Assembly (NCBI RefSeq): GCF_003625475.1
Contig: NZ_RAIQ01000009.1
Coordinates: 62,001-126,000, forward strand
Source: Butyrivibrio sp. X503
GTDB taxonomy: Bacteria; Bacillota; Clostridia; Lachnospirales; Lachnospiraceae
DNA length: 64,000 bases
Direction: 5' to 3'
Shown here: piece after piece, positions 18,042-26,205 of the stretch
Layout of the letters: each line of letters opens with the position of its first letter
How positions within the stretch are numbered: position 1 is the stretch's first letter
Position numbers and translations under genes: made by a program
The notes under the pieces: model-generated
What the model was told of the DNA's origin: nothing
Seen by the model: the letters and a program-made list of their open reading frames with translations, nothing else
Database searches by the model: none

Positions 18042-19196
18042 ATGACTAAGAAACAGATAATTAAGATTGGCATTTTCATATTGATGATCATGTGGCTTAT
18101 CCCTCATATCACCTACTGTATCAGGACCAACGGTGATGTGAAGGACAGGTTTGTCGGTTTTTACGCAGAAAAAAGAAACACGATAGACGCTGTCGTTATC
18201 GGCTCAAGCCCTGTTCCTTACTGCATTGCGACACCTAGGATCTACGGCGATATGGGTATAACCATGTATCCTCTTTCAACGAATATGCAGCGCCCCGTTG
18301 CGGCCAAGTATCTTGTTGAGGAGACGCTTAAGACGCAGGATCCGGATCTTTTTATCTTTGAGATGAAGATGTGGCAGGCAGAGGACGAAGCTCTTATAAA
18401 TGCCGATAAAGAAAAGCACATGGGGCATACGAGGGAAGTTACTGATAACATGAAGTATTCCCTTAATAGGATAAAGACCATAAATGCGATGGTTACGCCG
18501 GAAAATGCGGAGTATGACGAAGACGGCAAAATGTTCTCCGATTATAAGCCTTTTAACTTTTATTTTGATATATGCAAGTATCATTCCAACTGGAAGACGC
18601 TTATAATGTGGAGCCAGCTTCGCACGTTCTTTTACGCTTATCCCGATGATCTGAAGGGTTTTGTTGCTTCCGATGAGGTGAAACCCGCGGAAAAAGAGAA
18701 TTTCCACAGTGTATCGGATATTGAGAAGATGCCTGCCGAGCAGCAGGAGTACTTGGACGATCTGATCGCATGCCTTAAGAAGCACAATAAAGATGCGCTA
18801 TTTATCATCACTCCTTTTACCGTAAACGAAGAGGAGCAGAGTAAGATCAATTACATCAGGGATTATGTGACCGAAAGAGGTTACAATTTTCTTGATATGA
18901 ACCAGCATCTTGATGAGATAGGTTTTGATGAGACCGCCGATTACAAAGACGGCGGAACACATACGAATATTGTCGGCGCCGATAAGGTGACGGTGTGGTT
19001 TGAAGAATACCTGTCAGAGAACTATGTAAAGACCGGTAAGCTCGGTAAGCACGACAGAAGGCACGAGCATAAGTACAATTCCTGGAAGAAGTCCTACGAC
19101 CTTTGGATGGAAGAGCTTTCCCGCGGTGAGGACAAGATTCGCGAAAGAATCGCAAACGGAGACTACAGTACTCTGCAAGGCGATGAAGAAGATTGA
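18042..19196 (+). CDS. Membrane-anchored SGNH-like protein, probable O-acyl transfer partner of the MBOAT
   Basis: This 384-residue protein has an N-terminal hydrophobic anchor at residues 6-25, so it is mostly extracytoplasmic. It carries VIGSSPVPYC, resembling the GxS block I of SGNH/DltD/AlgJ proteins, and a late DGGTHTNIVGADK block resembling the catalytic D-x-x-H end. The C-terminus is charged. It follows the MBOAT gene by 44 nt. The likely job is delivering the acyl group to the glycan outside the membrane. The motif match is by eye, so the family call is moderate. A promoter-like ATTATGGTATAA element lies at 18015-18026. Confidence 0.65.
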   Translation: MTKKQIIKIGIFILMIMWLIPHITYCIRTNGDVKDRFVGFYAEKRNTIDAVVIGSSPVPYCIATPRIYGDMGITMYPLSTNMQRPVAAKYLVEETLKTQDPDLFIFEMKMWQAEDEALINADKEKHMGHTREVTDNMKYSLNRIKTINAMVTPENAEYDEDGKMFSDYKPFNFYFDICKYHSNWKTLIMWSQLRTFFYAYPDDLKGFVASDEVKPAEKENFHSVSDIEKMPAEQQEYLDDLIACLKKHNKDALFIITPFTVNEEEQSKINYIRDYVTERGYNFLDMNQHLDEIGFDETADYKDGGTHTNIVGADKVTVWFEEYLSENYVKTGKLGKHDRRHEHKYNSWKKSYDLWMEELSRGEDKIRERIANGDYSTLQGDEED

Positions 19197-19202
19197 CGGA
19201 TG

Positions 19203-19231
19203 TTCTTTAGAACTTAGAATTATGGTATAAT
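19203..19231 (+). promoter_or_regulatory. Internal sigma-A promoter candidate (extended -10)
   Basis: TATAAT at 19226-19231 is preceded by TGG, an extended -10, with a weak TTCTTT -35 element at 19203-19208 and a 17-bp gap. It would start transcription about 40 nt before the GT11 gene. The same 12-mer ATTATGGTATAA is found at 18015-18026 before the SGNH-like gene. Confidence 0.5.
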
Positions 19232-19279
19232 TAACCATGTATGCGTTCACATAACGAGACGTTTATAGGTGGAGGGGAT

Positions 19280-20152
19280 ATGATAATAATTCAGCTTAAG
19301 GGCGGACTGGGAAATCAGATGTTCCAGTATGCGCTCTACAGAGCTCTTAAGAAAAAAGGTAAAGTTGTAAAGATAGATGATGTGACGGGCTTTATCAATG
19401 ACAAGCTAAGGAAACCAGTTATTGCGGGATACGGGCTTGAGTATGAGAAAGCAAGTAAGGAAGAAGTCGTTGCACTGACTGATTCCAAGATGGATATTTT
19501 CAGCCGCATCAGAAGAAAGCTTACAGGCAGAAAGACCTTTAGAATAGATGAGGAGTCGGGACGCTTTGATCCAAAGATCCTGGAACTCGATGATGCTTAC
19601 CTTGTAGGCTATTGGCAGAGCGAGAAATATTTTACCGACGAATCCGTACAGAATGAGATAAGAGAGGCTTTTGAGAGAAGACCTCAGGAGCTTATGAACG
19701 ATACAGTCAGCTGGACGCTGCTCCAGCAGATAGAGTGCTGTGAATCTGTAAGTCTTCACGTTAGAAGAACAGACTATATAGACGAAGAGCACAAGCACAT
19801 TCACAATCTTTGCTCGGAGAAATATTACAAGAACGCCATCAATAAGATCAGGGAAGTTTATCCCAAGGCAATGTTCTTTATTTTCACCGATGACAAGGAA
19901 TGGTGTAAGAACCACTTCAAGGGTCGCTGCTTCAGCGTAGTTGAGCTTGAAGAGGGACCTAAGACCGATATCGCCGAGATGATGCTTATGAGTAAGTGTA
20001 AGCACCACATCATCGCCAACAGCTCTTTTAGCTGGTGGGCCGCATGGCTCAACGATGCACCCGAGAAGATGGTCATCGCTCCGGCCAAGTGGATCAACAA
20101 CAAGGATATGGACGATATCTATACAGATAGAATGTTGAAAGTGGAAGTTTAG
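19280..20152 (+). CDS. Alpha-1,2-fucosyltransferase-family glycosyltransferase (GT11)
   Basis: The protein has 290 residues from the ATG at 19280, which has a GGAGGGG ribosome site. An in-frame start 39 nt earlier would add residues before the conserved N-terminus. It begins IIIQLKGGLGNQMFQYAL, the GT11 hallmark, and has the HVRRTDY motif that binds GDP-fucose in the family. A terminal NSSFSWWAAWLN block follows. GT11 enzymes add fucose, and some family members add galactose or other sugars, in alpha-1,2 linkage. No GDP-fucose synthesis genes are in view. Confidence 0.88.
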   Translation: MIIIQLKGGLGNQMFQYALYRALKKKGKVVKIDDVTGFINDKLRKPVIAGYGLEYEKASKEEVVALTDSKMDIFSRIRRKLTGRKTFRIDEESGRFDPKILELDDAYLVGYWQSEKYFTDESVQNEIREAFERRPQELMNDTVSWTLLQQIECCESVSLHVRRTDYIDEEHKHIHNLCSEKYYKNAINKIREVYPKAMFFIFTDDKEWCKNHFKGRCFSVVELEEGPKTDIAEMMLMSKCKHHIIANSSFSWWAAWLNDAPEKMVIAPAKWINNKDMDDIYTDRMLKVEV

Positions 20153-20154
20153 TT

Positions 20155-21960
20155 ATGAGTAATAACGATAGCAATAAGAAAGTCAGTCTTTTTACTAAGT
20201 TAAACTATATATTTGATAAAAAACAGAAGGGACAGTTAGGAATACTAGCTGTCCTTATACTCATTGGGGGCTTTTTTGAGACATTGGGAGTTTCGATGAT
20301 AATCCCTGTAATGTCAGCTATTTTGAGTCCCGATAAATTTGAGGCTATGGTCAAGGAACAGAAGGTCATAAGAGTGGTCCTCGATACGTTACATCTCGGA
20401 TATGACGCGGCCAAGCTTGCGGTTCCGCTTATCCTGTGCATGATCGCGGTGTTTTTCATCAAGAATGCATATCTTTTGTTCCTGATCTACAAGCAGAATA
20501 CCTTTATCACAAGGGCAAGAAATGACATGATCAGCAGGGTCATGAGAGAATTCCTAAACAGACCCTATGAGGATTACCTCGGAGCTGATATTCCCACTGT
20601 TTTCAGAATTACCGACAGTGATATCCCAAGGACATTTACGCTCGTGCTGTCCATTCTTTCACTTGCGACGGAGCTTGTTGTTTCGATATGTCTTGGCATA
20701 GTGCTGATCGTTGTAAACTGGGAGATGACGGTTCTTGCTATCCTGGTTCTCCTTGTGATGACTCTTTTTATCACCAAGGTGCTTAAGCCAAGGCTCAACA
20801 AGATAGGAAAAGAGAATCAGGAGACCCAGAGTAGGATCGCAAAGTGGAGACTTCAGGCTATCTACGGACTTAAGGACGTTAAGGTTTTAAACAGGCAGGA
20901 TTTCTTTATCCGCAACTATTATGAGTCCGGTAAAGTCGGAGCCGATCTTGCAAGGAACTATACGGTTCTTAACAATATCCCGAGACTTCTCATAGAGACA
21001 GTATTTATGGCAACCATTATGTTGTATGTGCTCTTTAATTTCGTGAGAGGAGGATCGTCGGAAGAGCTGACAACCCAGATCATGGCGTTCGGTGTTGCGG
21101 CGCTTCGTATCATGCCTTCTGTAAACCGCATAAATACTTATCTTACAGAGATCGCATATAATCAGTACAGTCTTGATTTTGTATATAACAATCTCACTGA
21201 TTCCATGAAGATGGACAAGGAGATGAGAGCGGAGAGAGCGGCTATCGCAGGTCCCGCGCTTAAGCTGTCAAAAGAGATTGAGATAAAAGATATTTCTTTT
21301 GCTTATCCGGATTCCGATGTGAAGATATTCGACGGTGCCAATATGGTCGTGCCTAAGGGCAAATCCGTAGGTATCATGGGTCCTTCCGGCGCCGGTAAAT
21401 CAACAGTTGTCGATATCATCCTTGGACTACTTCATGTACAGAAGGGTGAGATTCTCTGCGACGGAAGCAATATCTTCAGTAACTATGATTCCTGGCTTTC
21501 TCAGATCGGATACATTCCTCAGTCAATCTACATGGTTGATGAGTCGATCCGTGAGAATATCGCATTTGGTATAGACGCAGATGAGATAGATGATAAGAGA
21601 ATCTGGGAAGTTATGGAGGAGGCTCAGCTCGCCGACTTTGTTCGAAGCCTTCCCGAAGGTCTTGATACCAAGATCGGTGACAGAGGCGTAAGACTTTCCG
21701 GCGGTCAGAGACAGCGTATCGGTATCGCGAGAGCTCTTTATCACAACCCTGAGATCCTCGTATTTGACGAGGCAACGAGCGCTCTCGACAACGAGACAGA
21801 GGCAGCAGTTATGGAGGCTATCAATAGCTTCCACGGCAAAAAGACTATGATCATAATTGCGCACAGACTCAACACTATCGCGAACTGCGATGTCATCTAT
21901 GAAGTTAAAGACGAGACCATTAGGGAAACTTCGCTGGATGGCAAGACGATAATACAGTAG
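20155..21960 (+). CDS. ABC transporter, fused permease and ATPase, probable glycolipid flippase (PglK/MsbA-like)
   Basis: The 601-residue half-transporter has six membrane helices in the first 330 residues and then a nucleotide-binding domain. That domain has Walker A GPSGAGKST at about residue 409, signature LSGGQRQRIGIARAL, Walker B ILVFDEATSAL and an H-loop HRL. It starts 2 nt after the GT11 gene. Inside a glycan locus it fits a PglK-like flippase for lipid-linked oligosaccharide. A Wzx-type flippase is also encoded at 31970, so two export systems share this locus. Multidrug export is the alternative. Confidence 0.85.
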   Translation: MSNNDSNKKVSLFTKLNYIFDKKQKGQLGILAVLILIGGFFETLGVSMIIPVMSAILSPDKFEAMVKEQKVIRVVLDTLHLGYDAAKLAVPLILCMIAVFFIKNAYLLFLIYKQNTFITRARNDMISRVMREFLNRPYEDYLGADIPTVFRITDSDIPRTFTLVLSILSLATELVVSICLGIVLIVVNWEMTVLAILVLLVMTLFITKVLKPRLNKIGKENQETQSRIAKWRLQAIYGLKDVKVLNRQDFFIRNYYESGKVGADLARNYTVLNNIPRLLIETVFMATIMLYVLFNFVRGGSSEELTTQIMAFGVAALRIMPSVNRINTYLTEIAYNQYSLDFVYNNLTDSMKMDKEMRAERAAIAGPALKLSKEIEIKDISFAYPDSDVKIFDGANMVVPKGKSVGIMGPSGAGKSTVVDIILGLLHVQKGEILCDGSNIFSNYDSWLSQIGYIPQSIYMVDESIRENIAFGIDADEIDDKRIWEVMEEAQLADFVRSLPEGLDTKIGDRGVRLSGGQRQRIGIARALYHNPEILVFDEATSALDNETEAAVMEAINSFHGKKTMIIIAHRLNTIANCDVIYEVKDETIRETSLDGKTIIQ

Positions 21961-21969
21961 AACAAAATA

Positions 21970-21983
21970 CGAACATACGTTCT
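21970..21983 (+). promoter_or_regulatory. LexA-type SOS box (Gram-positive consensus)
   Basis: CGAACATACGTTCT matches the Bacillus-type LexA consensus CGAACRNRYGTTYC at 13 of 14 positions. It overlaps the first base of the -35 element of the small toxin promoter, where a bound repressor would block transcription. It lies 10 bp after the ABC transporter stop. Confidence 0.7.
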
Positions 21984-22011
21984 TGTAATATGATCAGTAC
22001 TGTGCTAGTAT
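21983..22011 (+). promoter_or_regulatory. Sigma-A promoter of the holin-like toxin
   Basis: The -35 element is TTGTAA at 21983-21988, then a 17-bp spacer, then the -10 element TAGTAT at 22006-22011 with an extended TGC before it. Predicted transcription starts near 22018, giving a leader of about 40 nt. Confidence 0.7.
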
Positions 22012-22057
22012 TTTATACGGAGCGGTGCCCTGCTTATACAGCAGGGAGGTGATGCCG

Positions 22058-22138
22058 ATGGTGACATATACGGAAATGTTTACGTATACTCTGGTGCTTA
22101 TTGCACTTATCACATTGGTGATTGAGATAAAGAAATAA
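22058..22138 (+). CDS. Putative holin-like toxin (type I toxin-antitoxin peptide)
   Basis: This 26-residue peptide, MVTYTEMFTYT... ending in IEIKK, has one hydrophobic membrane helix and a short polar tail. This is the pattern of the small holin-like toxins (Hol_Tox) of Firmicutes. GGGAGG lies 8 nt before the ATG. An in-frame ATG at 22052 is too near the ribosome site. Downstream is an 8-bp terminator stem, and beyond it a strong promoter faces back toward the gene, the convergent layout of type I systems. When freed from antisense RNA such peptides depolarise the membrane. The LexA-type box upstream suggests DNA-damage induction. Confidence 0.8.
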   Translation: MVTYTEMFTYTLVLIALITLVIEIKK

Positions 22139-22222
22139 CCGCCCCGTACTTTTAGCAGAGTGTAGGCGGTTACTTTTGTAACATAATACATTGAATAAAA
22201 GCGGGGTATCCGCTCCTTCTTT
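22130..22222 (-). ncRNA. Predicted antisense antitoxin RNA
   Basis: It is inferred from the minus-strand promoter at 22229-22256 and the shared terminator. The RNA would be about 90 nt, with a GCGG/CCGC hairpin near its 5' end and complementarity to the 3' end of the toxin mRNA including the last codons. There is no direct evidence of expression. Confidence 0.6.
22136..22176. terminator. Bidirectional terminator shared by toxin mRNA and antisense RNA
   Basis: TAACCGCC at 22136-22143 pairs perfectly with GGCGGTTA at 22165-22172. The stem begins at the toxin stop codon. A T-rich run follows on + (ACTTTTG), and TTATTTCTTT follows on the other strand. Confidence 0.75.
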
Positions 22223-22228
22223 ATCTAG

Positions 22229-22256
22229 ATTATAGCATAGAATTTCTGTAGTTCAA
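22229..22256 (-). promoter_or_regulatory. Strong sigma-A promoter of the antisense RNA
   Basis: Read on the minus strand, TTGAAC (22256-22251) is followed by a 16-bp spacer and TATAAT (22234-22229) with an extended TGC. It points toward the toxin gene and is closer to consensus than the toxin promoter, as expected for an antitoxin RNA in excess. Confidence 0.7.
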
Positions 22257-22299
22257 TATATTTTGATTTTTGAATTGAAAGAGCATTTGGAGCTAATAA

Positions 22300-23343
22300 A
22301 TGATAGGAACAGAATTCATTCCGGGCTACGGCTTGGGAAATCAATTATTTTTTTATATAGTTACCCGTTGTATGGCTGCCGATAAGGGAGTCGATTTTGG
22401 CTTTATAAATCCCGGTCAGGTGGGCAATGTCTTTCATTCTCAGAAGGGCATGTACTTCATGGACATTGACATGGGTACCGAGATTCCGGCGGAAGACAAG
22501 GATAAATATACAATCTTCAATGAGCAGGACGATCGCCTCTACATGGGTAATTCAAGGCACGATATGAATAACGGCTGTTATATTAGCGGCGCAGATAAGA
22601 GGCTCTTCGACATTGAAGACAATACCTTGATTTATGGTAACCTTCAGGACGAGAGCTACTTCGAGAGATACAGGGACAAGATCAAGGACTGGCTCAGGGT
22701 CAAGCCTGAAGCGGAGTCCTATGAATACACAGCGGACGACCTCTGCATCATCAATATCAGAGGCGGCGAGTACACCAACCATCCGGAGCTCTACCTCGAC
22801 AGGAAGTATTTCCTCAATGCTATCAAGCATATGAAGAAGATCAATAAGGACATGAGATTCATGGTGGTCACAGAGGATGAAGAGGCCGCAAGGAAAATAC
22901 TTCCCGAGTACGAGTGTCACCACTTCGACATGGGTAAGGATTATGTGACGATCAAGAATGCCAGATATCTGATCCTTTCTAATTCATCCTTCTCTATCAT
23001 GCCGGTTCTTTCAAGCACGGAGCTTAAGTATGCGATAGCTCCCAAGTACTGGGCAAGACACAATATCTCGGACGGCTTCTGGTCTTCCGAGCAGAATATA
23101 TACAGCTTCTTACATTACCAGGACAAGAAAGGCAGGATCTTTGAAGCCGACGAGTGTAGGAAAGAACTCGAGGAATATAAAAAGAGATCGAGACTTTATG
23201 CGCGCAGGAATATAAAGCCCGGCAAGGTAGGCGCCTTTTTCCAGGTGATCAGAAGAAAATGCCTGTACGGAGTCTTTTACCTGAAGAAGATCGTCAGAAG
23301 CCTTGAGAAGAGAGTCGGAATTATCAAGAAATATCAGTATTAA
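22300..23343 (+). CDS. GT11-like glycosyltransferase (divergent fucosyltransferase family)
   Basis: The 347-residue protein begins GTEFIPGYGLGNQLFFYIVTR, a variant of the GT11 GGLGNQxF start. It has CIINIRGGEYTNHPELYL in place of HxRRxDY, so the usual His and one Arg are altered. A late NARYLILSNSSFSIMP block matches the family end. A basic tail of about 70 residues follows. This is the most diverged of the three GT11 proteins here, so donor sugar may differ from GDP-fucose. A GGAG site precedes the ATG. It is the first gene after the toxin-antitoxin insertion. Confidence 0.75.
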   Translation: MIGTEFIPGYGLGNQLFFYIVTRCMAADKGVDFGFINPGQVGNVFHSQKGMYFMDIDMGTEIPAEDKDKYTIFNEQDDRLYMGNSRHDMNNGCYISGADKRLFDIEDNTLIYGNLQDESYFERYRDKIKDWLRVKPEAESYEYTADDLCIINIRGGEYTNHPELYLDRKYFLNAIKHMKKINKDMRFMVVTEDEEAARKILPEYECHHFDMGKDYVTIKNARYLILSNSSFSIMPVLSSTELKYAIAPKYWARHNISDGFWSSEQNIYSFLHYQDKKGRIFEADECRKELEEYKKRSRLYARRNIKPGKVGAFFQVIRRKCLYGVFYLKKIVRSLEKRVGIIKKYQY

Positions 23344-23350
23344 GAGCGTT

Positions 23351-23377
23351 GGCTGCAAGTTGGTCTTGCAACCTTTT
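23351..23377 (+). terminator. Short intergenic hairpin, weak terminator or attenuator
   Basis: GGCTGCAAG at 23351-23359 pairs with CTTGCAACC at 23365-23373 with one mismatch and is followed by four T. It may trim readthrough between the GT11-like and DUF5672 genes. Confidence 0.45.
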
Positions 23378-23388
23378 AGGTGAACAAA

Positions 23389-24150
23389 ATGGAGAAAAAG
23401 ATAAAGCTCCCGCAGGTTACTTTATGTGCCCTTACGAGTGTCAACGTCTATGAGACGGTGCAGGCGCTTAAGTACAGCATGAGGGAGATCGAGTTCGGAG
23501 ATGTCGTTCTGGTGTCGGATAAAAAGCCTTTTTATCTTCCGAAGGAAATCAGATTTAGTCATACATCCAAGCTCGACAGCATCGATAAATTCAATTACAA
23601 AATGGTCTATGAGCTTAAAGACCACATAAATACAGATTTCGTGCTGCTCGTTCACGCGGATGGATTTGTAATTCATCCCGAGAACTGGAACGATGAATTC
23701 CTTAATTACGATTACATCGGTTCGCCGTGGCCGCTTCCCAAGAACGACTACGCGTACAGAGACAGCAAGGGCAATATCTGCAGAGTCGGAAACAGCGTTT
23801 CGATAAGATCCAAGAGACTTCTCGAGTTCCCGGCTAAGCACAATCTTCCGTGGGTACGTGTTGACGACGGATTTTACAACGAAGACATTTTTATCTGCTG
23901 CCATTCCAAGAATGCAATGGAAGAAGAGGGCATAAAGTGGGCGCCGTTTGAGCTGGCGCTTACGTTTGGAAGGGAGCATCCGCTTCCCGAAAATAAAGGC
24001 GTTGAGCCTTTTATCTTCCACAAGTGGTGGGGTGAGAACGCAGATTATCCAAGGTTCTACAGCCCCAAGAAGAGATTTAAGATGGCGGTCAGACCTTTTC
24101 TTTTTTGGAGAAAGACCAAGAAGTGGAAAGAGGAGCATAACATCACATGA
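23389..24150 (+). CDS. DUF5672-family protein, probable glycosyltransferase
   Basis: The protein has 253 residues from the ATG at 23389. A GTG three codons earlier lacks a proper ribosome-site gap. Landmarks are VTLCALTSVNVYETVQAL at the start, a VLLVHADGFVIHPENW strand-loop with a DxD-like acidic site, YIGSPWPLP, GNSVSIRSKRLLEF and FIFHKWWGEN. These match DUF5672 proteins, found in glycan loci and thought to have a GT-A-like fold. The sugar used is not known. The stop overlaps the next start (ATGA). Confidence 0.75.
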   Translation: MEKKIKLPQVTLCALTSVNVYETVQALKYSMREIEFGDVVLVSDKKPFYLPKEIRFSHTSKLDSIDKFNYKMVYELKDHINTDFVLLVHADGFVIHPENWNDEFLNYDYIGSPWPLPKNDYAYRDSKGNICRVGNSVSIRSKRLLEFPAKHNLPWVRVDDGFYNEDIFICCHSKNAMEEEGIKWAPFELALTFGREHPLPENKGVEPFIFHKWWGENADYPRFYSPKKRFKMAVRPFLFWRKTKKWKEEHNIT

Positions 24151-25232
24151 TTTTTTCGATCATTGTTCCGGTGTGCAACGGGCAGGATTTTTTGAAAGAA
24201 GCCGTTGACTCCGCGCTTTCTCAAAAAGTTCATACAGGTGACTCGTTTGAGATTATCCTTGTCGAGAACGGCTCAACGGACGACACACCGAGAATCTGTG
24301 ATGAGTACGCGGCTTCTCATGACAATGTAAGTGTTATTCATGAGGGCAGGATCGGTCTTTATCAGGCAAGGCAGGAAGGCATCAAGATCGCAAAAGGCGA
24401 CTATATTCTCGCGCTCGATGCCGATGACAAGTTAAAAGAGAATCTGCTGGAAACGCTCGGTGAAGTTATAAGAAGCTTCGCAAAAACCGCAGGCTCGGAA
24501 GAACATTCCGAGGCTGATGAGCCGGATTTACCGGAGCATGGCTCTGTTCCGGATCTCATCTTCTACAACGCCGCTGATATGGACAAGCCCGGCGATAAGC
24601 TTCGCGACTTCCCTTTCAAAGAGGGAAAACTCTATTCGGGTGAAGATAAGAAAGCATTCAAAGAGCTGGTTGTAAAAGGCGATAAGCTAAACGCTATGTG
24701 GATCAAATGCATCCGCAGCGATATCGCTTTTATAGATACAAGGATTGAAGGACTTAACTACGGCGAAGACCTCTATCAGACCTCTGAATATGTCGATAGA
24801 GCTTCGGGAATAGCTTTTATAGACAAGGTTTTGTACCTTTACAGAAAGAGCGGCGTAAGCCTCACGGCAAGCTATAACAAGGCTTTTCTTGATAATCAGA
24901 AGATTGTCTGGAACAAGGTCGATGAGCTTACCGGTAAATGGGGAATCGATGCTTCTCCTCTTAACGAGAGAAAGGCTCTTACCTGTGCGATCGCGGCAGT
25001 TAGGATAGTTTATTCCGCGCTGTCTTTATCTGATAAGAAAACTAAGCTAAAAGAGCTTTTTGAGGATGATTTTTACAAGAAATATGCGCGCTTCGATCTT
25101 CCGGAATGGGCGCCTATCGAGGATGTGATCATACACGAAAAGGCATACGATGGCGGTATGGGAGCGACATTTAAGCTCCTTGCGGAAGCAGCTAAGCACG
25201 ATTTGAAAAACGCGATCAAAAGGCGAATTTGA
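24147..25232 (+). CDS. Glycosyltransferase, GT2 family
   Basis: This 361-residue GT-A enzyme starts IFSIIVPVCNGQDFLKEAVDSAL and has NGSTDDT and ALDADDK, the metal and nucleotide site. It is coupled to the DUF5672 gene by a 4-nt overlap. The second half carries YGEDLYQTSEY and a helical tail, as in GT2 enzymes of capsule loci. An acidic low-complexity insert (SEEHSEADEPDLPEHG) lies near residues 112-130. Confidence 0.87.
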   Translation: MIFSIIVPVCNGQDFLKEAVDSALSQKVHTGDSFEIILVENGSTDDTPRICDEYAASHDNVSVIHEGRIGLYQARQEGIKIAKGDYILALDADDKLKENLLETLGEVIRSFAKTAGSEEHSEADEPDLPEHGSVPDLIFYNAADMDKPGDKLRDFPFKEGKLYSGEDKKAFKELVVKGDKLNAMWIKCIRSDIAFIDTRIEGLNYGEDLYQTSEYVDRASGIAFIDKVLYLYRKSGVSLTASYNKAFLDNQKIVWNKVDELTGKWGIDASPLNERKALTCAIAAVRIVYSALSLSDKKTKLKELFEDDFYKKYARFDLPEWAPIEDVIIHEKAYDGGMGATFKLLAEAAKHDLKNAIKRRI

Positions 25233-25242
25233 AGAGGTTATC

Positions 25243-26205
25243 ATGGTATACGATCTCATACCTTTTTTTAACGAACTGGATATTTTAAAGCTTAGGCTCG
25301 GAGTGCTCGAACCATATGTGGACCGCTTTATCATTGAGGAATCCACGATGACTTTTTCGGGTGAAAAAAAAGAGCTTTGCTTTGAGAAAAACAAAGAACT
25401 TTTCAAGGACTATCTTGATAAGATCACATACATTGTTGTCGACGATACGCCTGTGGAGGCCAAGTCTCACGAGAGAGATTATTTCCAAAAGAACCGTCTT
25501 ATAGAGGGACTTAAAGAAGTCGGCGCAACAGAGGATGACGTGATAATCTTCGGAGATGTTGATGAGATCCCCAATCCCGAGGTTCTTACTCAGATAATAG
25601 ATAACTTTGATAAAAACAAGGTCTATCACCTTGCACAGAGAAACTTCTACGTGTACATGAACAACGAGGAGAAGTCAGGAACTCTTAAGTCCATCACGGG
25701 TGAGTTTCCGGATATCCCTCAAGCTGACAGAAAGTGGCTCGGAACCAAGATCACTTCGATGAAGAATATTCCTGAGGAGGGAATCGTAAGACTCCGCGAT
25801 CTCATTTCCGTTACCGATGAGCGATCTGTCAGAGTGGCTGACGGCGGTTGGCATTTCGGATACATGGGAGGCTACAAGGAAAGCAATCCCGCCAAGAGGA
25901 TCGGAGTTAAGGTAAAGGCTGCGGCGCATCAGGAGTACAACGACAGAGAAGTTCTTGCAGAGACAATGGACCATCTTGTTCTCGGACAGGACATCTTTGG
26001 AAGAAATGCTAGATTCGAGCGCGGAGAAGTGGATGTTACTTATCCAAAGTATCTCCTTGAACACCTTGATGAATACAGACACCTTGTGATGCCTAAGATT
26101 ACGGCATTTTCCAAGGCTTATCATTATATTGATATCACGGCCGGAAGATTTATGAGAAAGGCCATACACAAAATAAAGAGGATGATCGGACTTGAGCGAA
26201 GATAA
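25243..26205 (+). CDS. Glycosyltransferase, GT17-like family
   Basis: The 320-residue protein has a Glyco_transf_17-like pattern. It starts MVYDLIPFFNELDILKLRL, followed by EPYVDRFIIEESTMTFSG, HERDYFQKNRLIEGL, DVIIFGDVDEIP (acidic DVDE site) and DGGWHFGYMGG. Eukaryotic GT17 adds bisecting GlcNAc. Bacterial relatives in glycan loci are of unknown specificity. The ATG has GAAGAGG ahead. Its end overlaps the TTG start of the polymerase-like gene by 14 nt. Confidence 0.82.
   Translation: MVYDLIPFFNELDILKLRLGVLEPYVDRFIIEESTMTFSGEKKELCFEKNKELFKDYLDKITYIVVDDTPVEAKSHERDYFQKNRLIEGLKEVGATEDDVIIFGDVDEIPNPEVLTQIIDNFDKNKVYHLAQRNFYVYMNNEEKSGTLKSITGEFPDIPQADRKWLGTKITSMKNIPEEGIVRLRDLISVTDERSVRVADGGWHFGYMGGYKESNPAKRIGVKVKAAAHQEYNDREVLAETMDHLVLGQDIFGRNARFERGEVDVTYPKYLLEHLDEYRHLVMPKITAFSKAYHYIDITAGRFMRKAIHKIKRMIGLERR

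Noticed and set aside
19203-19214. GTTCTTTAGAAC palindrome before the GT11 gene as a second LexA box
   Set aside because: The half-sites are in the wrong order for the Gram-positive box (GAAC-N4-GTTC), so it does not match the consensus.
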